Virus record (IMG/VR): IMGVR_UViG_3300034101_003180
Coordinates: 1-64,000 of that record
DNA: 64,000 nucleotides
Source of the DNA: a virus
Direction: 5' to 3' (one strand)
Each line of letters begins with the position of its first letter. Positions within the stretch are counted from its first letter, which is position 1. The notes beneath the pieces are model-generated. The model was given only the letters and a program-made list of their open reading frames with translations, searched no databases and was not told the DNA's origin. The position numbers and the translations under genes are program-made. Of the stretch, positions 34,034 through 42,546 are shown piece by piece.

Positions 34034-36406
34034 ATGAACTTCAAAGATCTACTAAATTTATTGGAACAAAAGCGTTCTACAGCCGATTCTTTCCGTACTA
34101 CTGGTGAAGCCATGGAAAAGGATAAGATAAAGTCTTCTTCTGCCACCGATAAGCAAAAAGATGCAGAAAGAAAGCGCAAAGAGCGTGCTAGACAAATTCC
34201 AAGAGAGCGTAGGTCAAAAGACCAACTCATTAAAGAAGTAATCGCAGTAAAAACACCATCTGGAAGAGTTCAACTTATCTTCAAGGATTCATTTGATAAG
34301 AGTAAGCATCAAAAAATTAATAAAAATGAAAGTATGACTATGGAAGAAGCCCGTGCATTGACGGGTGATCCAAAGTTTGAACAAACAGGTGCATCAAAAC
34401 TTTTGTTTGGAAATGTAAGAGAAAAAGAATCCAAGAAAACCGATAAAGGTAAAATTTCTGGAAAAGAAACAGATAAAAAGGTAACACAGTCACAAGATTC
34501 TGAATCCGAGGGGGCTGAGGGAAAACCTCAGCAAAAAGAAGCAAAGAAATTATCTAAACAAGATATCTTTGAGTTGATGACTCAGATGACTCCTGAGCAA
34601 TTAAATCAAATTCCATTTGAAATGCGTCAAGAGTATTTCAAAATGGTAAGAAATCCACCGACAAACAGTAGTTTTGATTCTATGACCTTTGAGGCATTAT
34701 CCAATAAGTTTGGAATCAATCCACTATCTACAGCATCTTATAATCAACAAGTATTGAATGCACTGATATTTTTGGCCAAGATAAAGGCTGGCGCTGGAGA
34801 ACAAGAACTTGAATCTTATACAGCAATTGCTCCAAATGCATTAGATTTCACTAAAAACGCCTTTGAACAAGCCAAAAAAATTCTTTCACAAATTGGTGAA
34901 GCGTGCATTCAAAATCTTGTTGCAAGCGTTGAAAGTGGTTCAAAGACCATATTTGCGGAAGGTAACGTGGATATGGAATGTGGGAACTACAAATTCAATA
35001 TATCTGCTGGTGGTGAGTTTTCTCTAACCACAGATAAATTTGATCAAAGCAGTAAGTCTTTCAGAGGATTAATTAAAAATTCTTTGGCTACAGCTTTGTC
35101 CACAACAAATTTAGAAAAAGATCCAAAATTTTCTAAATTTGCTCAAACAATATCTACGGTTGGATCAAAGTTTTCAACTATGTTGCTTTCTAAAGAAGCA
35201 ATATCAGCCATTCAAAATAACCCCCAATTGGCTGCTCAATTAGAAAATGTAAGTCTAACAGATAGTGAAGGAAAAGAAATCGGTAAACTATTTGATGAAA
35301 ATGGAAAAGTAAATAAATTAGCATCATTAGATGGTTATCAACAAGAAATAACAAAATCTGCTCCTTCGTTATTTAAAAATGCCCAAAATAAAATTTCTGA
35401 GTTTAGTGATGTATTCGTGAAAAATATTTTAAAAACATATTATCGTGGTGATATGTTGAAGAAGCCAGAAGAGTCACCAACACACTTAGTTACACAAAAT
35501 GGAATATTTCCAATGAGTGACGAATATTTTGATGAAATTTCAAAATCAGCATCTGTCTCTGTTAAATCATCTTCTACAATCACATCAAAAGATAATATTA
35601 AACAAAGGCAAGATAGTCAATCAGAGATAACTAGAAGATTTGCAACTGTTGTAGAACAAAAACAAGAGTTAGATTTAAATTCTTTATTCGTATCAAAAGA
35701 CAATATAAATCCAGTTCAAATTGCTATGGACTATATTGCTAATAATATGGATTTTGATATAAATGTAAGTTTGATACCAGGATTTAAAACATCTGATCTA
35801 AACACTATACAATACAATTATGTAAGAATCAATGGTAAAACAATAAAAATACCAGTTGAAAAAACAGATACACTAAAAACATTTGTCAATGAAAATGCTG
35901 TTTTGTTTATAAATTACTTGTTGACTGAATCGCTTACAAATAATTTTATTCTTTCTTCATTAGTGAATTCAAAGTTATTAACAGATGCTGAAGCTGCTGC
36001 ATTGGTACAACCCGGGATATTAACTGAAGACAATGGCACTTTAAAAAATATTTTTCATCAAGTTTCTTCCCGTGCCATTGTCTTTCCAGAAATGTTGATG
36101 GCAGTTTTAAATCAAAGAGAAAAACAATTACAAGAAGCAAAGAAAAGAAATTATGCCATGGAGTATAGAAATTATCATGGCAAACCAAAGCAAAGAAAAG
36201 AGCGTGCCAAAAGAACTAAAGCCCGTGAAGAAATGATAAAAAAGGGTCGGGTAAGAAAGGGTGATGGAAAAGATATTGATCACAAGAGAGCCCTCAGACA
36301 CGGTGGTTCAAACGGCATAAATAATCTACGAGTCCGAGATAAATCGGACAACAGATCAGATAATGGCCACTCAAAAGGTGAAAAACAAGATAAGGATTGG
36401 AAGTAA
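34034..36406 (+). CDS. Large late virion-type protein with HNH-like C-terminus
   Basis: A 790-residue protein of a type seen in T4-like cyanophage structural regions. It begins MNFKDLLNLLE, a capsid-targeting-like peptide ending in LLE. The middle is helical and polar. The C-terminal 60 residues are very basic and contain GDGKDIDHKRALRHGGSNGINNL, an HNH-like DH...GG...N motif without zinc cysteines, then many Asp/Arg/Ser residues. It might be a packaged nuclease-like or DNA-binding head protein. The start is fixed by a late box 6 nt upstream. It ends in a TAATG overlap with the next gene. Confidence 0.65.
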   Translation: MNFKDLLNLLEQKRSTADSFRTTGEAMEKDKIKSSSATDKQKDAERKRKERARQIPRERRSKDQLIKEVIAVKTPSGRVQLIFKDSFDKSKHQKINKNESMTMEEARALTGDPKFEQTGASKLLFGNVREKESKKTDKGKISGKETDKKVTQSQDSESEGAEGKPQQKEAKKLSKQDIFELMTQMTPEQLNQIPFEMRQEYFKMVRNPPTNSSFDSMTFEALSNKFGINPLSTASYNQQVLNALIFLAKIKAGAGEQELESYTAIAPNALDFTKNAFEQAKKILSQIGEACIQNLVASVESGSKTIFAEGNVDMECGNYKFNISAGGEFSLTTDKFDQSSKSFRGLIKNSLATALSTTNLEKDPKFSKFAQTISTVGSKFSTMLLSKEAISAIQNNPQLAAQLENVSLTDSEGKEIGKLFDENGKVNKLASLDGYQQEITKSAPSLFKNAQNKISEFSDVFVKNILKTYYRGDMLKKPEESPTHLVTQNGIFPMSDEYFDEISKSASVSVKSSSTITSKDNIKQRQDSQSEITRRFATVVEQKQELDLNSLFVSKDNINPVQIAMDYIANNMDFDINVSLIPGFKTSDLNTIQYNYVRINGKTIKIPVEKTDTLKTFVNENAVLFINYLLTESLTNNFILSSLVNSKLLTDAEAAALVQPGILTEDNGTLKNIFHQVSSRAIVFPEMLMAVLNQREKQLQEAKKRNYAMEYRNYHGKPKQRKERAKRTKAREEMIKKGRVRKGDGKDIDHKRALRHGGSNGINNLRVRDKSDNRSDNGHSKGEKQDKDWK

Positions 36407-37557
36407 TGAACCGCAAGACAAAATTACTAGTTGAAAAAGTCTTTGAACGCTCCGGTTTAGGTAAGTGGTTCAATAAGGAATCTGCTGGTGGTGGCCCCGG
36501 CTGGGATCGTTATAATACCAAGGGAGAGCGTGTTGGTAAGTGTGGTGATGCAGATGAGGGAGATGCCTACTCCGCTTGTCTAAGCCGTCAGAAGGCCGAT
36601 AAACTAGGAAAGGGTGGCATTGCATCATTTGTTCGTCGCAAGAGATCTGCTCAAAAGAAAGCAGGCCGTGGTAAAAAGGGATCTATAAAAGGAAAAGGAA
36701 AAAAGCCAGTATTTGTAAAGACTGGTGTTACTGATATAAAGGAAACGTATGACACCTTTATCGTTGAAAGCCATTCAAATGTTTTTCAAATGAATTTTAC
36801 TCCAATAGAAGCATGGGAACTACTTCCATGTGATCTTATAATTAATGAATCTGGAGAAGTATTTGATATCGATTATATAGAAGAGTCTAATGATAATTTA
36901 CTAGTTGTAATGACAAATGAAGACGGAGAATTCATTACTGAAAACTTTTCTAAAGATACTGTTATGGGATTTTTAGATAATTTAGAAGAAGCAGCATTTA
37001 ATGAATTTGGTGATAAAATCGAAATATATGAATCTGAAGGTAAAAAAGTTAAACTCAACAAGATAATGCGCGGTGATGTTAAGAAGTATAAAGTTTATGT
37101 AAAAAATGATAAGGGCAATGTTGTTAAGGTAAACTTCGGTGATCCCAACATGGAAATCAAGCGGGATGACCCAGCACGCAGAAAGAACTTCCGTGCCCGT
37201 CATAACTGTGATAACCCTGGTCCTCGTTGGAAAGCAAGATATTGGGCTTGCAAAACATGGAGTGCCACGCCGGTTAGTTCTATGTTAAAAGAGGAACTAG
37301 AGTGCTTGGAAGAAGGAAAGAAAAATAAAGCTAAAGATCCAAAAAAATGGAGTTCCTGTATCGCACAAGCAAAACAAAAATTTGATGTTTATCCAAGTGC
37401 TTATGCCAATGCATGGGCTGCTAAATGCTATAAGAGTAAGGGTGGTAAATGGAAAGCAGTGTCTGAAAGCATTGCCGAAGAAATTTACAACAGCCTTAAA
37501 GATAAAAAATACGATCCAGATTTGTTTAATTTAATAAAACAAAGAAAATTTAATTGA
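36406..37557 (+). CDS. Late protein with DUF5872-like regions
   Basis: A 383-residue protein. The N-terminus MNRKTKLLVE could be a targeting peptide cut after LVE. SGLGKWFNKESAGGGPGWDRYNTKG and GDADEGDAYSACLSRQKA form the first block. KVYVKNDKGNVVKVNFGDP...RRKNFRARHNC...WKARYWACKTW forms a second Cys/Trp/Arg-rich block known from myophage head-region genes, and a third, AKDPKKWSSCIAQAKQKF, follows. An in-frame ATG lies 9 bases earlier. AAGGA and the TAATG overlap favour 36406. It may be a packaged DNA-binding protein. Confidence 0.68.
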   Translation: MNRKTKLLVEKVFERSGLGKWFNKESAGGGPGWDRYNTKGERVGKCGDADEGDAYSACLSRQKADKLGKGGIASFVRRKRSAQKKAGRGKKGSIKGKGKKPVFVKTGVTDIKETYDTFIVESHSNVFQMNFTPIEAWELLPCDLIINESGEVFDIDYIEESNDNLLVVMTNEDGEFITENFSKDTVMGFLDNLEEAAFNEFGDKIEIYESEGKKVKLNKIMRGDVKKYKVYVKNDKGNVVKVNFGDPNMEIKRDDPARRKNFRARHNCDNPGPRWKARYWACKTWSATPVSSMLKEELECLEEGKKNKAKDPKKWSSCIAQAKQKFDVYPSAYANAWAAKCYKSKGGKWKAVSESIAEEIYNSLKDKKYDPDLFNLIKQRKFN

Positions 37558-37565
37558 TCTAAATA
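37558..37565 (+). promoter_or_regulatory. Weak late-like box TCTAAATA
   Basis: It lies 11 nt before the ATG at 37577. It differs from TATAAATA at the second base, as do the boxes at 30599 and 54171. Confidence 0.45.
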
Positions 37566-37576
37566 AAAGAGAAGCC

Positions 37577-38110
37577 ATGAAATTCAAACAATTACTTAAA
37601 AAAATCGAACCAATAAATGAAAATTCAGGTGAGCAAACCTTTGGTGGTGGTTTATTCATCGGTGATCCACAAGCACCAAGAATGCCAAGTCCCTTAACAG
37701 ATAAGGGCACTTTTAATCTTAAACTTCCACGATCAATTGATGCAATCAATGCACTTCTTTTTGGATTAAGTCAGAGAGATTATATTGATCCAGATAGCAT
37801 CTTATCAACAGTAAAAGAAAAATTAAATCACTTTGGTTTAGATTTTGAATATAAGTCTTCTCTACAAGACGGCGAAAATTCATATAAATTATATCAATAC
37901 GGTAGTCCTTACATTGGAGTATATGGTCAAAACCCATATCAAGATGTAAATAAAACTGGTTTTAGCCAAGGTGATGGCATATCTGAAAAGATGGGTCATG
38001 GATTAAAACTATTAGCAACTGTAATAAAGCAACCTAATTCTCTTCGTAAAGTTCAAATGGTAATTGTGCCAGATATGGGTTCTGATGAAAATTGTGGTTG
38101 TATGCACTGA
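37577..38110 (+). CDS. Late head-region protein (cyanophage-like, unknown function)
   Basis: A 177-residue protein. It begins MKFKQLLKKIEPINE, resembling the T4 capsid-targeting peptide with an INE cleavage site at 13-15. The body includes RSIDAINALLFGLSQRDYIDPDSI and ends with Cys-rich ENCGCMH. Similar genes sit in the same order in T4-like cyanophages (before the small gene at 38118). The function is unknown. Confidence 0.65.
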   Translation: MKFKQLLKKIEPINENSGEQTFGGGLFIGDPQAPRMPSPLTDKGTFNLKLPRSIDAINALLFGLSQRDYIDPDSILSTVKEKLNHFGLDFEYKSSLQDGENSYKLYQYGSPYIGVYGQNPYQDVNKTGFSQGDGISEKMGHGLKLLATVIKQPNSLRKVQMVIVPDMGSDENCGCMH

Positions 38111-38117
38111 AAAAAAT

Positions 38118-38513
38118 ATGGAGAAAGATTCTTTAACTGAGATTAATTTTATTAATTTCTGTCAAAAGAATTATTTTAATTCTCATTGTTCTGGAAAAAC
38201 GGAATTTATTGATGATTTAAAACGTGTAAAATACGTTAAAAGATTAATTCAAAAAATTCACAAATATAAAACTATAAAATCCATAAGAGAACGATTGATA
38301 TTAAATCATATCATCATTTTAAAAAATGTTTTTGGTGAAGAAAATTCAGCAAGAATACTTTTTTTTAAGTTAGAGCCAAAATTACATTCTTACCTAAAAT
38401 CTTTCTTAGTATTTTTAGAATATAAAATTACTAATATACCAGAAGCACAATATCATAAAATTAATACAGATCCCCGTATTGATAAAAAATTAGTTGGTTC
38501 AAAAACTAAATAA
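38118..38513 (+). CDS. Conserved-type helical protein of T4-like phages
   Basis: A 131-residue helical, Lys/Ile-rich protein. VKYVKRLIQKIHKYKTIKSIRERLILNHIIILKNVFG and LFFKLEPKLHSYLKSFLVFLEY are highly characteristic of a hypothetical family in T4-like cyanophages. The frame is open 54 bases upstream, but this ATG matches the family and lies 7 nt after the preceding stop. The function is unknown. Confidence 0.75.
   Translation: MEKDSLTEINFINFCQKNYFNSHCSGKTEFIDDLKRVKYVKRLIQKIHKYKTIKSIRERLILNHIIILKNVFGEENSARILFFKLEPKLHSYLKSFLVFLEYKITNIPEAQYHKINTDPRIDKKLVGSKTK
38505..38512 (+). promoter_or_regulatory. Late-like box ACTAAATA
   Basis: It sits 6 nt before the ATG at 38519 and overlaps the stop of the preceding gene. 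The following TTTAGATGAACC matches the leader at 34028. Confidence 0.5.
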
Positions 38514-38518
38514 TTTAG

Positions 38519-40261
38519 ATGAACCATATTCAGTATATACCTTCATTCTATTTTTATAAGTTTGCAAATGCTATAAGTGCTCCTTATACTGCATTGAGTG
38601 CATACAGTAATGGTTTAATTGATGAAAGTGGAAATATAATTTCAAATGAAGGTTCTTTAGATGACTTTGAGTATTTTGTAATAAAGTTAAAAAAAATCTT
38701 TGAAGATCTCCCACCCGGATTAACAAAAAGTAGACTTACCAATGTTTCTTCTATAATGCAATTATTTTCAGAAGAAATTGAAAAAATTGGAATATCACAA
38801 GAACAATTAATATGTCTTATCGAAGCACACGTAACATTAAACAGTGATAATACTGTAAGTTTTATAGAGTTACTTGAAGATATGGGCACTGGTGCTATGT
38901 CAACAGGATCTCAACCCGGAGAATTGGGTACGCCAGCGGAGGCACCTGAAGCAAATAAAGGAAATGTATCTGGTTATGATCCTCGTTTGGGTGAAATACT
39001 TACTAGAAGTCAACCAGTTAATATGTTCTCAAATGTTGAAATGTTTAGTGTTCCATCTCAAGAATTTAAAGCATTTAAACAATCAAAGGCATGGAGACAT
39101 TTGCCAGATAGTCCAACAAAAAGATATCTTCAGCGTTTCCAAAGAAGAAACAAAGAAGGTAAAATGGCAGTTCGTGATGAATCAAGTGGTGAAATTTTCT
39201 TTGTACCTTACAAAGAAAAAAGTTTTATGGAAGAGTTTAATTTAGAAGGGTTGCCTATTTTGAGTGAACAAAGAGATTTTACAGAACCATTCAGAGCTGC
39301 TTTGGATGCTCTAAGAAAAGGTAATCGAACCGATAATGATGGGAAGGTTACTAGAGGTGAATCAGGTGAAAGATTTGCTCAAATTGTTGCAAATATTTCC
39401 AATCTTAGTAATGCAATAAAACACGCAGGCATTCAATCTGATGCTGTAGATAGATCTATTGAAATAGCACAAAAACAAGCAGAAAAACCAGTTGCAAAAC
39501 AAGGAACAGACGCATATCTTTGGACTCCCGATGGAGATTTTCAAGAAGTTGATGCAAAACAAGTTGACGCAGATCGTGGAAGAAGAATTTATCCCGGTGA
39601 TGAACCACATGAATTAATTGCTGGATTGCCTGAATATCAAGATTTAATGAAAGGGTTGCGATCTGGCGCACCAATTGAAGCGTTGAAGGGTTTAAATCGA
39701 AGGTTCAGAGAACAAACAAAACAAATTGCACCTGGTGTACGCACAATAAGCGACCCTTCAAAATTGTCTCCACAACAATCAGTCAATCAAACAATATTAA
39801 CAAGATTTGTTGCTGGAACACCTACAATGCCTCAAGCATTTATAAGAACACCAGGAAAAAAAGTTCCAAATTATTGGGGTGCAGGATCTGTTCCCCTTGT
39901 TCCAAAAGAGGTTCTTTCAGCAGCAAGTGGTGAATCTAGAGCAACTTTTAATACGAGAGTATTTCAAAGAAAAATTAAAGATGGAAAACAAATGCCACCG
40001 GAAAGTGAAATCTTTGTAAGAGGTGGAAATCCTTTTAGTAGAGGTGCTATGGAAAGAATGAGACAATTGAGTGGCTTAAAACCGGGAGAACCAATACGCA
40101 ATTGGAGTGCAAGTTTTCAAGATGTAAATCGCTATGGTAAGTCAAGAGGGCAAGAAATTTATGATTTGAGAATAGGTGAACAGGATTGGAATGTGGTAAG
40201 ACCACATCTTAATGCGGATGTTGCTGCTGAATATGAAAAAATTTTACGTGATATTGGATAA
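38519..40261 (+). CDS. Structural protein of the T4-like cyanophage type
   Basis: A 580-residue protein. The first ~250 residues (IQYIPSFYFYKFANAISAPYTAL, FEYFVIKLKKIFEDLPPG, GTPAEAPEANKG, KRYLQRFQRRNKEGKMAVRDESSGEIFFV) are typical of a conserved virion gene of marine T4-like phages. The rest, up to the end, is a polar extension with Arg/Gln-rich segments. The start is at a late-like box. A terminator-like hairpin lies 3 nt after the stop. Its position in the particle is unknown. Confidence 0.75.
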   Translation: MNHIQYIPSFYFYKFANAISAPYTALSAYSNGLIDESGNIISNEGSLDDFEYFVIKLKKIFEDLPPGLTKSRLTNVSSIMQLFSEEIEKIGISQEQLICLIEAHVTLNSDNTVSFIELLEDMGTGAMSTGSQPGELGTPAEAPEANKGNVSGYDPRLGEILTRSQPVNMFSNVEMFSVPSQEFKAFKQSKAWRHLPDSPTKRYLQRFQRRNKEGKMAVRDESSGEIFFVPYKEKSFMEEFNLEGLPILSEQRDFTEPFRAALDALRKGNRTDNDGKVTRGESGERFAQIVANISNLSNAIKHAGIQSDAVDRSIEIAQKQAEKPVAKQGTDAYLWTPDGDFQEVDAKQVDADRGRRIYPGDEPHELIAGLPEYQDLMKGLRSGAPIEALKGLNRRFREQTKQIAPGVRTISDPSKLSPQQSVNQTILTRFVAGTPTMPQAFIRTPGKKVPNYWGAGSVPLVPKEVLSAASGESRATFNTRVFQRKIKDGKQMPPESEIFVRGGNPFSRGAMERMRQLSGLKPGEPIRNWSASFQDVNRYGKSRGQEIYDLRIGEQDWNVVRPHLNADVAAEYEKILRDIG

Positions 40262-40263
40262 AA

Positions 40264-40283
40264 AAATCCCCTTTCGGGGATTT
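40264..40283 (-). terminator. Terminator hairpin between convergent genes
   Basis: AAATCCCC (40264-40271) pairs with GGGGATTT (40276-40283) around TTTC. On the minus strand it is followed by a run of T, so it mainly ends the minus-strand operon. It may also act weakly on the plus strand. Confidence 0.75.
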
Positions 40284-40284
40284 C

Positions 40285-40506
40285 TCAGTCCTGAATAAAA
40301 TCTTTCTTTTTACAACACTTGGGCTTGGTGCAAGAGTTTCGCTCTCTTGCTTCATTTATAATCTTTGTATCTGCATCTTCCCAACCAGTCTTATATTCTT
40401 TCCAAAATGGATCCACTGAATAAATTGCTTGATTGGGAAGTTCACCACCACTCATACGACAAGTAAAACCTTTGTCATAACCTTCACCGGGTTTATAACC
40501 ACTCAT
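40285..40506 (-). CDS. Small Cys-containing early protein
   Basis: A 73-residue protein (YKPGEGYDKGFTCRMSGG ... SVDPFWKEYKTGWEDADTKI) ending in CTKPKCCKKK, which may bind a metal. The N-terminal Gly/Tyr/Trp-rich part resembles short phage proteins that occur in early regions. It is last in a minus-strand operon, overlapping the upstream gene by 4 bases. The function is unknown. Confidence 0.6.
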   Translation of the reverse strand: MSGYKPGEGYDKGFTCRMSGGELPNQAIYSVDPFWKEYKTGWEDADTKIINEARERNSCTKPKCCKKKDFIQD

Positions 40507-40907
40507 AAAACATCCTTTCCATCTACCTTAATATGATTAATAACCTTATCCAATGCCTTAACGTGAGCATATTGCTCAGTGATTGCAAGGTAACCACGAA
40601 TCTCAATTAGTTTGAGATATTCATCATGTGTAAATTGTACAACTTTAGATGGCTTTGGCTTTTGGCTTTTCTTTTGATGTTTATCACCAAATTTACCACT
40701 AACCTCTGGCTTCTTTGGATTATCAATATCATGAAAATTCATGTATTCTTGAAGATAATCCATGGGAGTTTGATTTTGAATCATTTTCTCCCACATCTTT
40801 CTCAATTCTTCTTTACTACCATTGAAATAGAAGAATCCATTCTTTGGACGATAAATGTGGTCTGGATTGTTATATTCCTCAAACTCGTTGTTTTCAAAAT
40901 TATCCAT
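40503..40907 (-). CDS. Unidentified early protein
   Basis: A 134-residue polar, acidic protein (MDNFENNEFEEYNNPDHIYRPKNGFFYFNGSKEELRKMWEKM) with a C-terminal helical part (FTHDEYLKLIEIRGYLAITEQ). AAAGGAAT precedes the ATG. It lies in the minus-strand operon from the early promoter at 41624. No family or motif is recognised. Confidence 0.62.
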   Translation of the reverse strand: MDNFENNEFEEYNNPDHIYRPKNGFFYFNGSKEELRKMWEKMIQNQTPMDYLQEYMNFHDIDNPKKPEVSGKFGDKHQKKSQKPKPSKVVQFTHDEYLKLIEIRGYLAITEQYAHVKALDKVINHIKVDGKDVL

Positions 40908-40915
40908 ATATTCCT

Positions 40916-41212
40916 TTATTTGGTATCAAAAAACTGCTCGTATAAAACTTTGCCAGTTGGATCTGTAACTGACATATAACGCACATGACGCTCAAGTGCA
41001 TCATTTATATTTATAGCATCATTAGGACCAAAAGACAGATTCTTGATCCATGCAGGACATCCACCCAAGGAAATACGAACTTCTACGCCAGTAGCGTTAG
41101 TTCCATAAAAATCAAAGGTGGACTTTTCACCATCATAATAAGTAAAGAAACAATCAATATTATCAAACTTTTTACGAACATCTGTGATGTTCATTTGAGT
41201 AGCATTAGCCAT
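40916..41212 (-). CDS. Unidentified early protein
   Basis: A 98-residue beta-rich protein (MANATQMNITDVRKKFDNIDCFFTYYDGEKSTFDFYGTNATG). An upstream extension of 23 codons is open, but ATGGCTAA overlaps the stop of the small basic gene at 41205, showing that translation is coupled at 41212. The function is unknown. Confidence 0.6.
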   Translation of the reverse strand: MANATQMNITDVRKKFDNIDCFFTYYDGEKSTFDFYGTNATGVEVRISLGGCPAWIKNLSFGPNDAININDALERHVRYMSVTDPTGKVLYEQFFDTK

Positions 41213-41378
41213 TGGGCAATCTCTCTTGCTTGACAGACTTAGGAAGTTGGCCAATCCGGTCAAGCTCTCGGAGTGTACCAACCTTGGCGTTCATCAGGCT
41301 AGCAGCCCTTTGACGCTTTTGACGCTCATGCTTTCTCTTATGCTTACGATTAGTAACGCGTTGTTTTGAATTAGGCAT
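41205..41378 (-). CDS. Small very basic early protein
   Basis: A 57-residue protein rich in Lys, Arg, His and Gln in its first half (NSKQRVTNRKHKRKHERQKRQR), followed by KVGTLRELDRIGQLPKSVKQERL. A consensus promoter ends 6 nt before its ATG. Binding to nucleic acid or to RNA polymerase is plausible for such an early phage protein but is not shown. It overlaps the next gene by 8 bases. Confidence 0.6.
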   Translation of the reverse strand: MPNSKQRVTNRKHKRKHERQKRQRAASLMNAKVGTLRELDRIGQLPKSVKQERLPNG

Positions 41379-41384
41379 AGTTAT

Positions 41385-41413
41385 ATTATATCACTTTCTT
41401 TGTTTATTGTCAA
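41385..41413 (-). promoter_or_regulatory. Early-type promoter TTGACA-N17-TATAAT (minus strand)
   Basis: On the minus strand the -35 is at 41408-41413 and the -10 at 41385-41390. The spacer is 17, one longer than in the other early promoters. The -10 ends 6 nt before the ATG at 41378. It overlaps the end of the coiled-coil gene. Confidence 0.72.
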
Positions 41414-41537
41414 GTTTTTTCTTTAAATCCATGTTTTCAGCAGCCAGTTTTCCTGCAGCCACAGTAATCTCTCGGTTTACTTTTTGGAGTTCTTGGATTT
41501 GTTCTTTGAGTTTCTTGATTTCTTTTTCTTCTCGCAT
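41391..41537 (-). CDS. Small coiled-coil protein overlapping its neighbour
   Basis: A 48-residue helical protein (REEKEIKKLKEQIQELQKVNREITVAAGKLAAEN) with heptad repeats. It overlaps the upstream 46-residue gene by 61 bases in a different frame. It ends inside the promoter of the next gene. Its small size makes it less certain than its neighbours. Confidence 0.5.
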   Translation of the reverse strand: MREEKEIKKLKEQIQELQKVNREITVAAGKLAAENMDLKKKLDNKQRK

Positions 41538-41617
41538 CCAAAAATTTTCTCCCAATTTTCACAGTAAATTTTATAATTTACGGGTCTGTACGAATCACCT
41601 TTACCTGCGTTACTCAT
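41477..41617 (-). CDS. Small phage-conserved-type protein (GKGDSYRPVN)
   Basis: A 46-residue protein. The opening MSNAGKGDSYRPVNYKIYCENWEKIFG is a pattern seen in many small phage proteins of unknown function. The end is Lys/Ser/Asn-rich. The early promoter at 41624-41651 ends 6 nt before the ATG. It is the first gene of a minus-strand early operon. Confidence 0.6.
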   Translation of the reverse strand: MSNAGKGDSYRPVNYKIYCENWEKIFGCEKKKKSRNSKNKSKNSKK

Positions 41618-41623
41618 ACCAAT

Positions 41624-41660
41624 ACAATAACTCAGACTAAACAAATGTCAAGTATAAATA
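41624..41660. promoter_or_regulatory. Composite divergent early/late promoter
   Basis: Minus strand: TTGACA (41646-41651), 16-nt spacer, TATTGT (41624-41629), 6 nt to the ATG at 41617. Plus strand: TATAAATA (41653-41660), 5 nt to the ATG at 41666. The early -35 and the late box are one base apart, so they share polymerase footprint. Confidence 0.75.
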
Positions 41661-41665
41661 TTTTC

Positions 41666-42544
41666 ATGGACAAGAAAATTAAGAAATACTCATGGATTCA
41701 CGAACTCAATGCAGCAGCCATGAAAGCCAAACTATTGAACGAAGCTGAGCAATATGCCAAGCATCAACAATTTTTGGCTGAACACACTAGATTAGAAGAA
41801 GCCAAAAAAGGAAATTATATTCAAAATCTTATGGATCTTTTAACCGCTGCAAAGGTAGAAATTGATCCTAAATCTAGAAGGCATGCTAATAAATTTAGAG
41901 AAGCCTTAGAAAAAGATGATCCAACAAAAACATCTATTTTGGATATTGAAGGTTTAGAAGATGAATCTGGAATGGGTTATCCCGATCCAAGTGGTGTTGA
42001 ATCACTAAATCCAAATAATTCAGATATGGATGGTGACGGTCAAGGAACAGCAAATGAAGTAGCAAGTGATGCACAAGATTGGGAAGCCGGGGATGGAGAT
42101 ACTACAACAGACTATGAAAATTTAGGAATGAGTGGTCCACCAACATTCCCCAATGTTGGTATGACCCCTTCACCATCTGCACCAGTTCCGCCTGCTAGAT
42201 TTCCACCTAATATGTCTCCAAATGAAATAACAAGAACAGGAACTGAAGATGCTATTAACAGAGGTATAATTCCTCAAAGAAAAACCAGAAGATTACAAGA
42301 TCTTCAAAATCAAATGGCTGTTGATGCTGCATTGCGTGCCAAAGGTCAAGCACAAAAAGAAGGAAAACTTCCAGCATCCGCAAATCAAACCGGAAGAGAA
42401 GCAGGAAAACAAGCAGTAAGAGATTTCAAATCCAATTTAGGACTTGAGGCTGCTGCAAGAGAAATTATGTCTCGTAATCCTGCCCAAGGTCCACGTCCAA
42501 CAGAAGATGATTTGCGTAGAATGGGAAGAATTTTAGGCGGATAA
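41666..42544 (+). CDS. Late internal/virion-type protein
   Basis: A 292-residue polar protein. The N-terminus up to KAKLLNE and FLAE contains (L)xE cleavage-like sites. The middle has an Asp/Gly-rich patch (NSDMDGDGQGTANEV). The C-terminal half is Arg/Gln/Pro-rich (RKTRRLQDLQNQMAVDAALRAKGQ). An upstream in-frame ATG (41645) lies inside the promoter. The TATAAATA box fixes 41666 as the start. No enzyme motif is visible. It is probably packaged with, or part of, the head. Confidence 0.62.
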   Translation: MDKKIKKYSWIHELNAAAMKAKLLNEAEQYAKHQQFLAEHTRLEEAKKGNYIQNLMDLLTAAKVEIDPKSRRHANKFREALEKDDPTKTSILDIEGLEDESGMGYPDPSGVESLNPNNSDMDGDGQGTANEVASDAQDWEAGDGDTTTDYENLGMSGPPTFPNVGMTPSPSAPVPPARFPPNMSPNEITRTGTEDAINRGIIPQRKTRRLQDLQNQMAVDAALRAKGQAQKEGKLPASANQTGREAGKQAVRDFKSNLGLEAAAREIMSRNPAQGPRPTEDDLRRMGRILGG

Positions 42545-42546
42545 AA

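Noticed and set aside
41407-41640. Plus-strand 77-codon frame with Ser/Phe-rich sequence
   Set aside because: It is antisense to the small early genes with good promoters, and its composition is that of a reverse-strand shadow.
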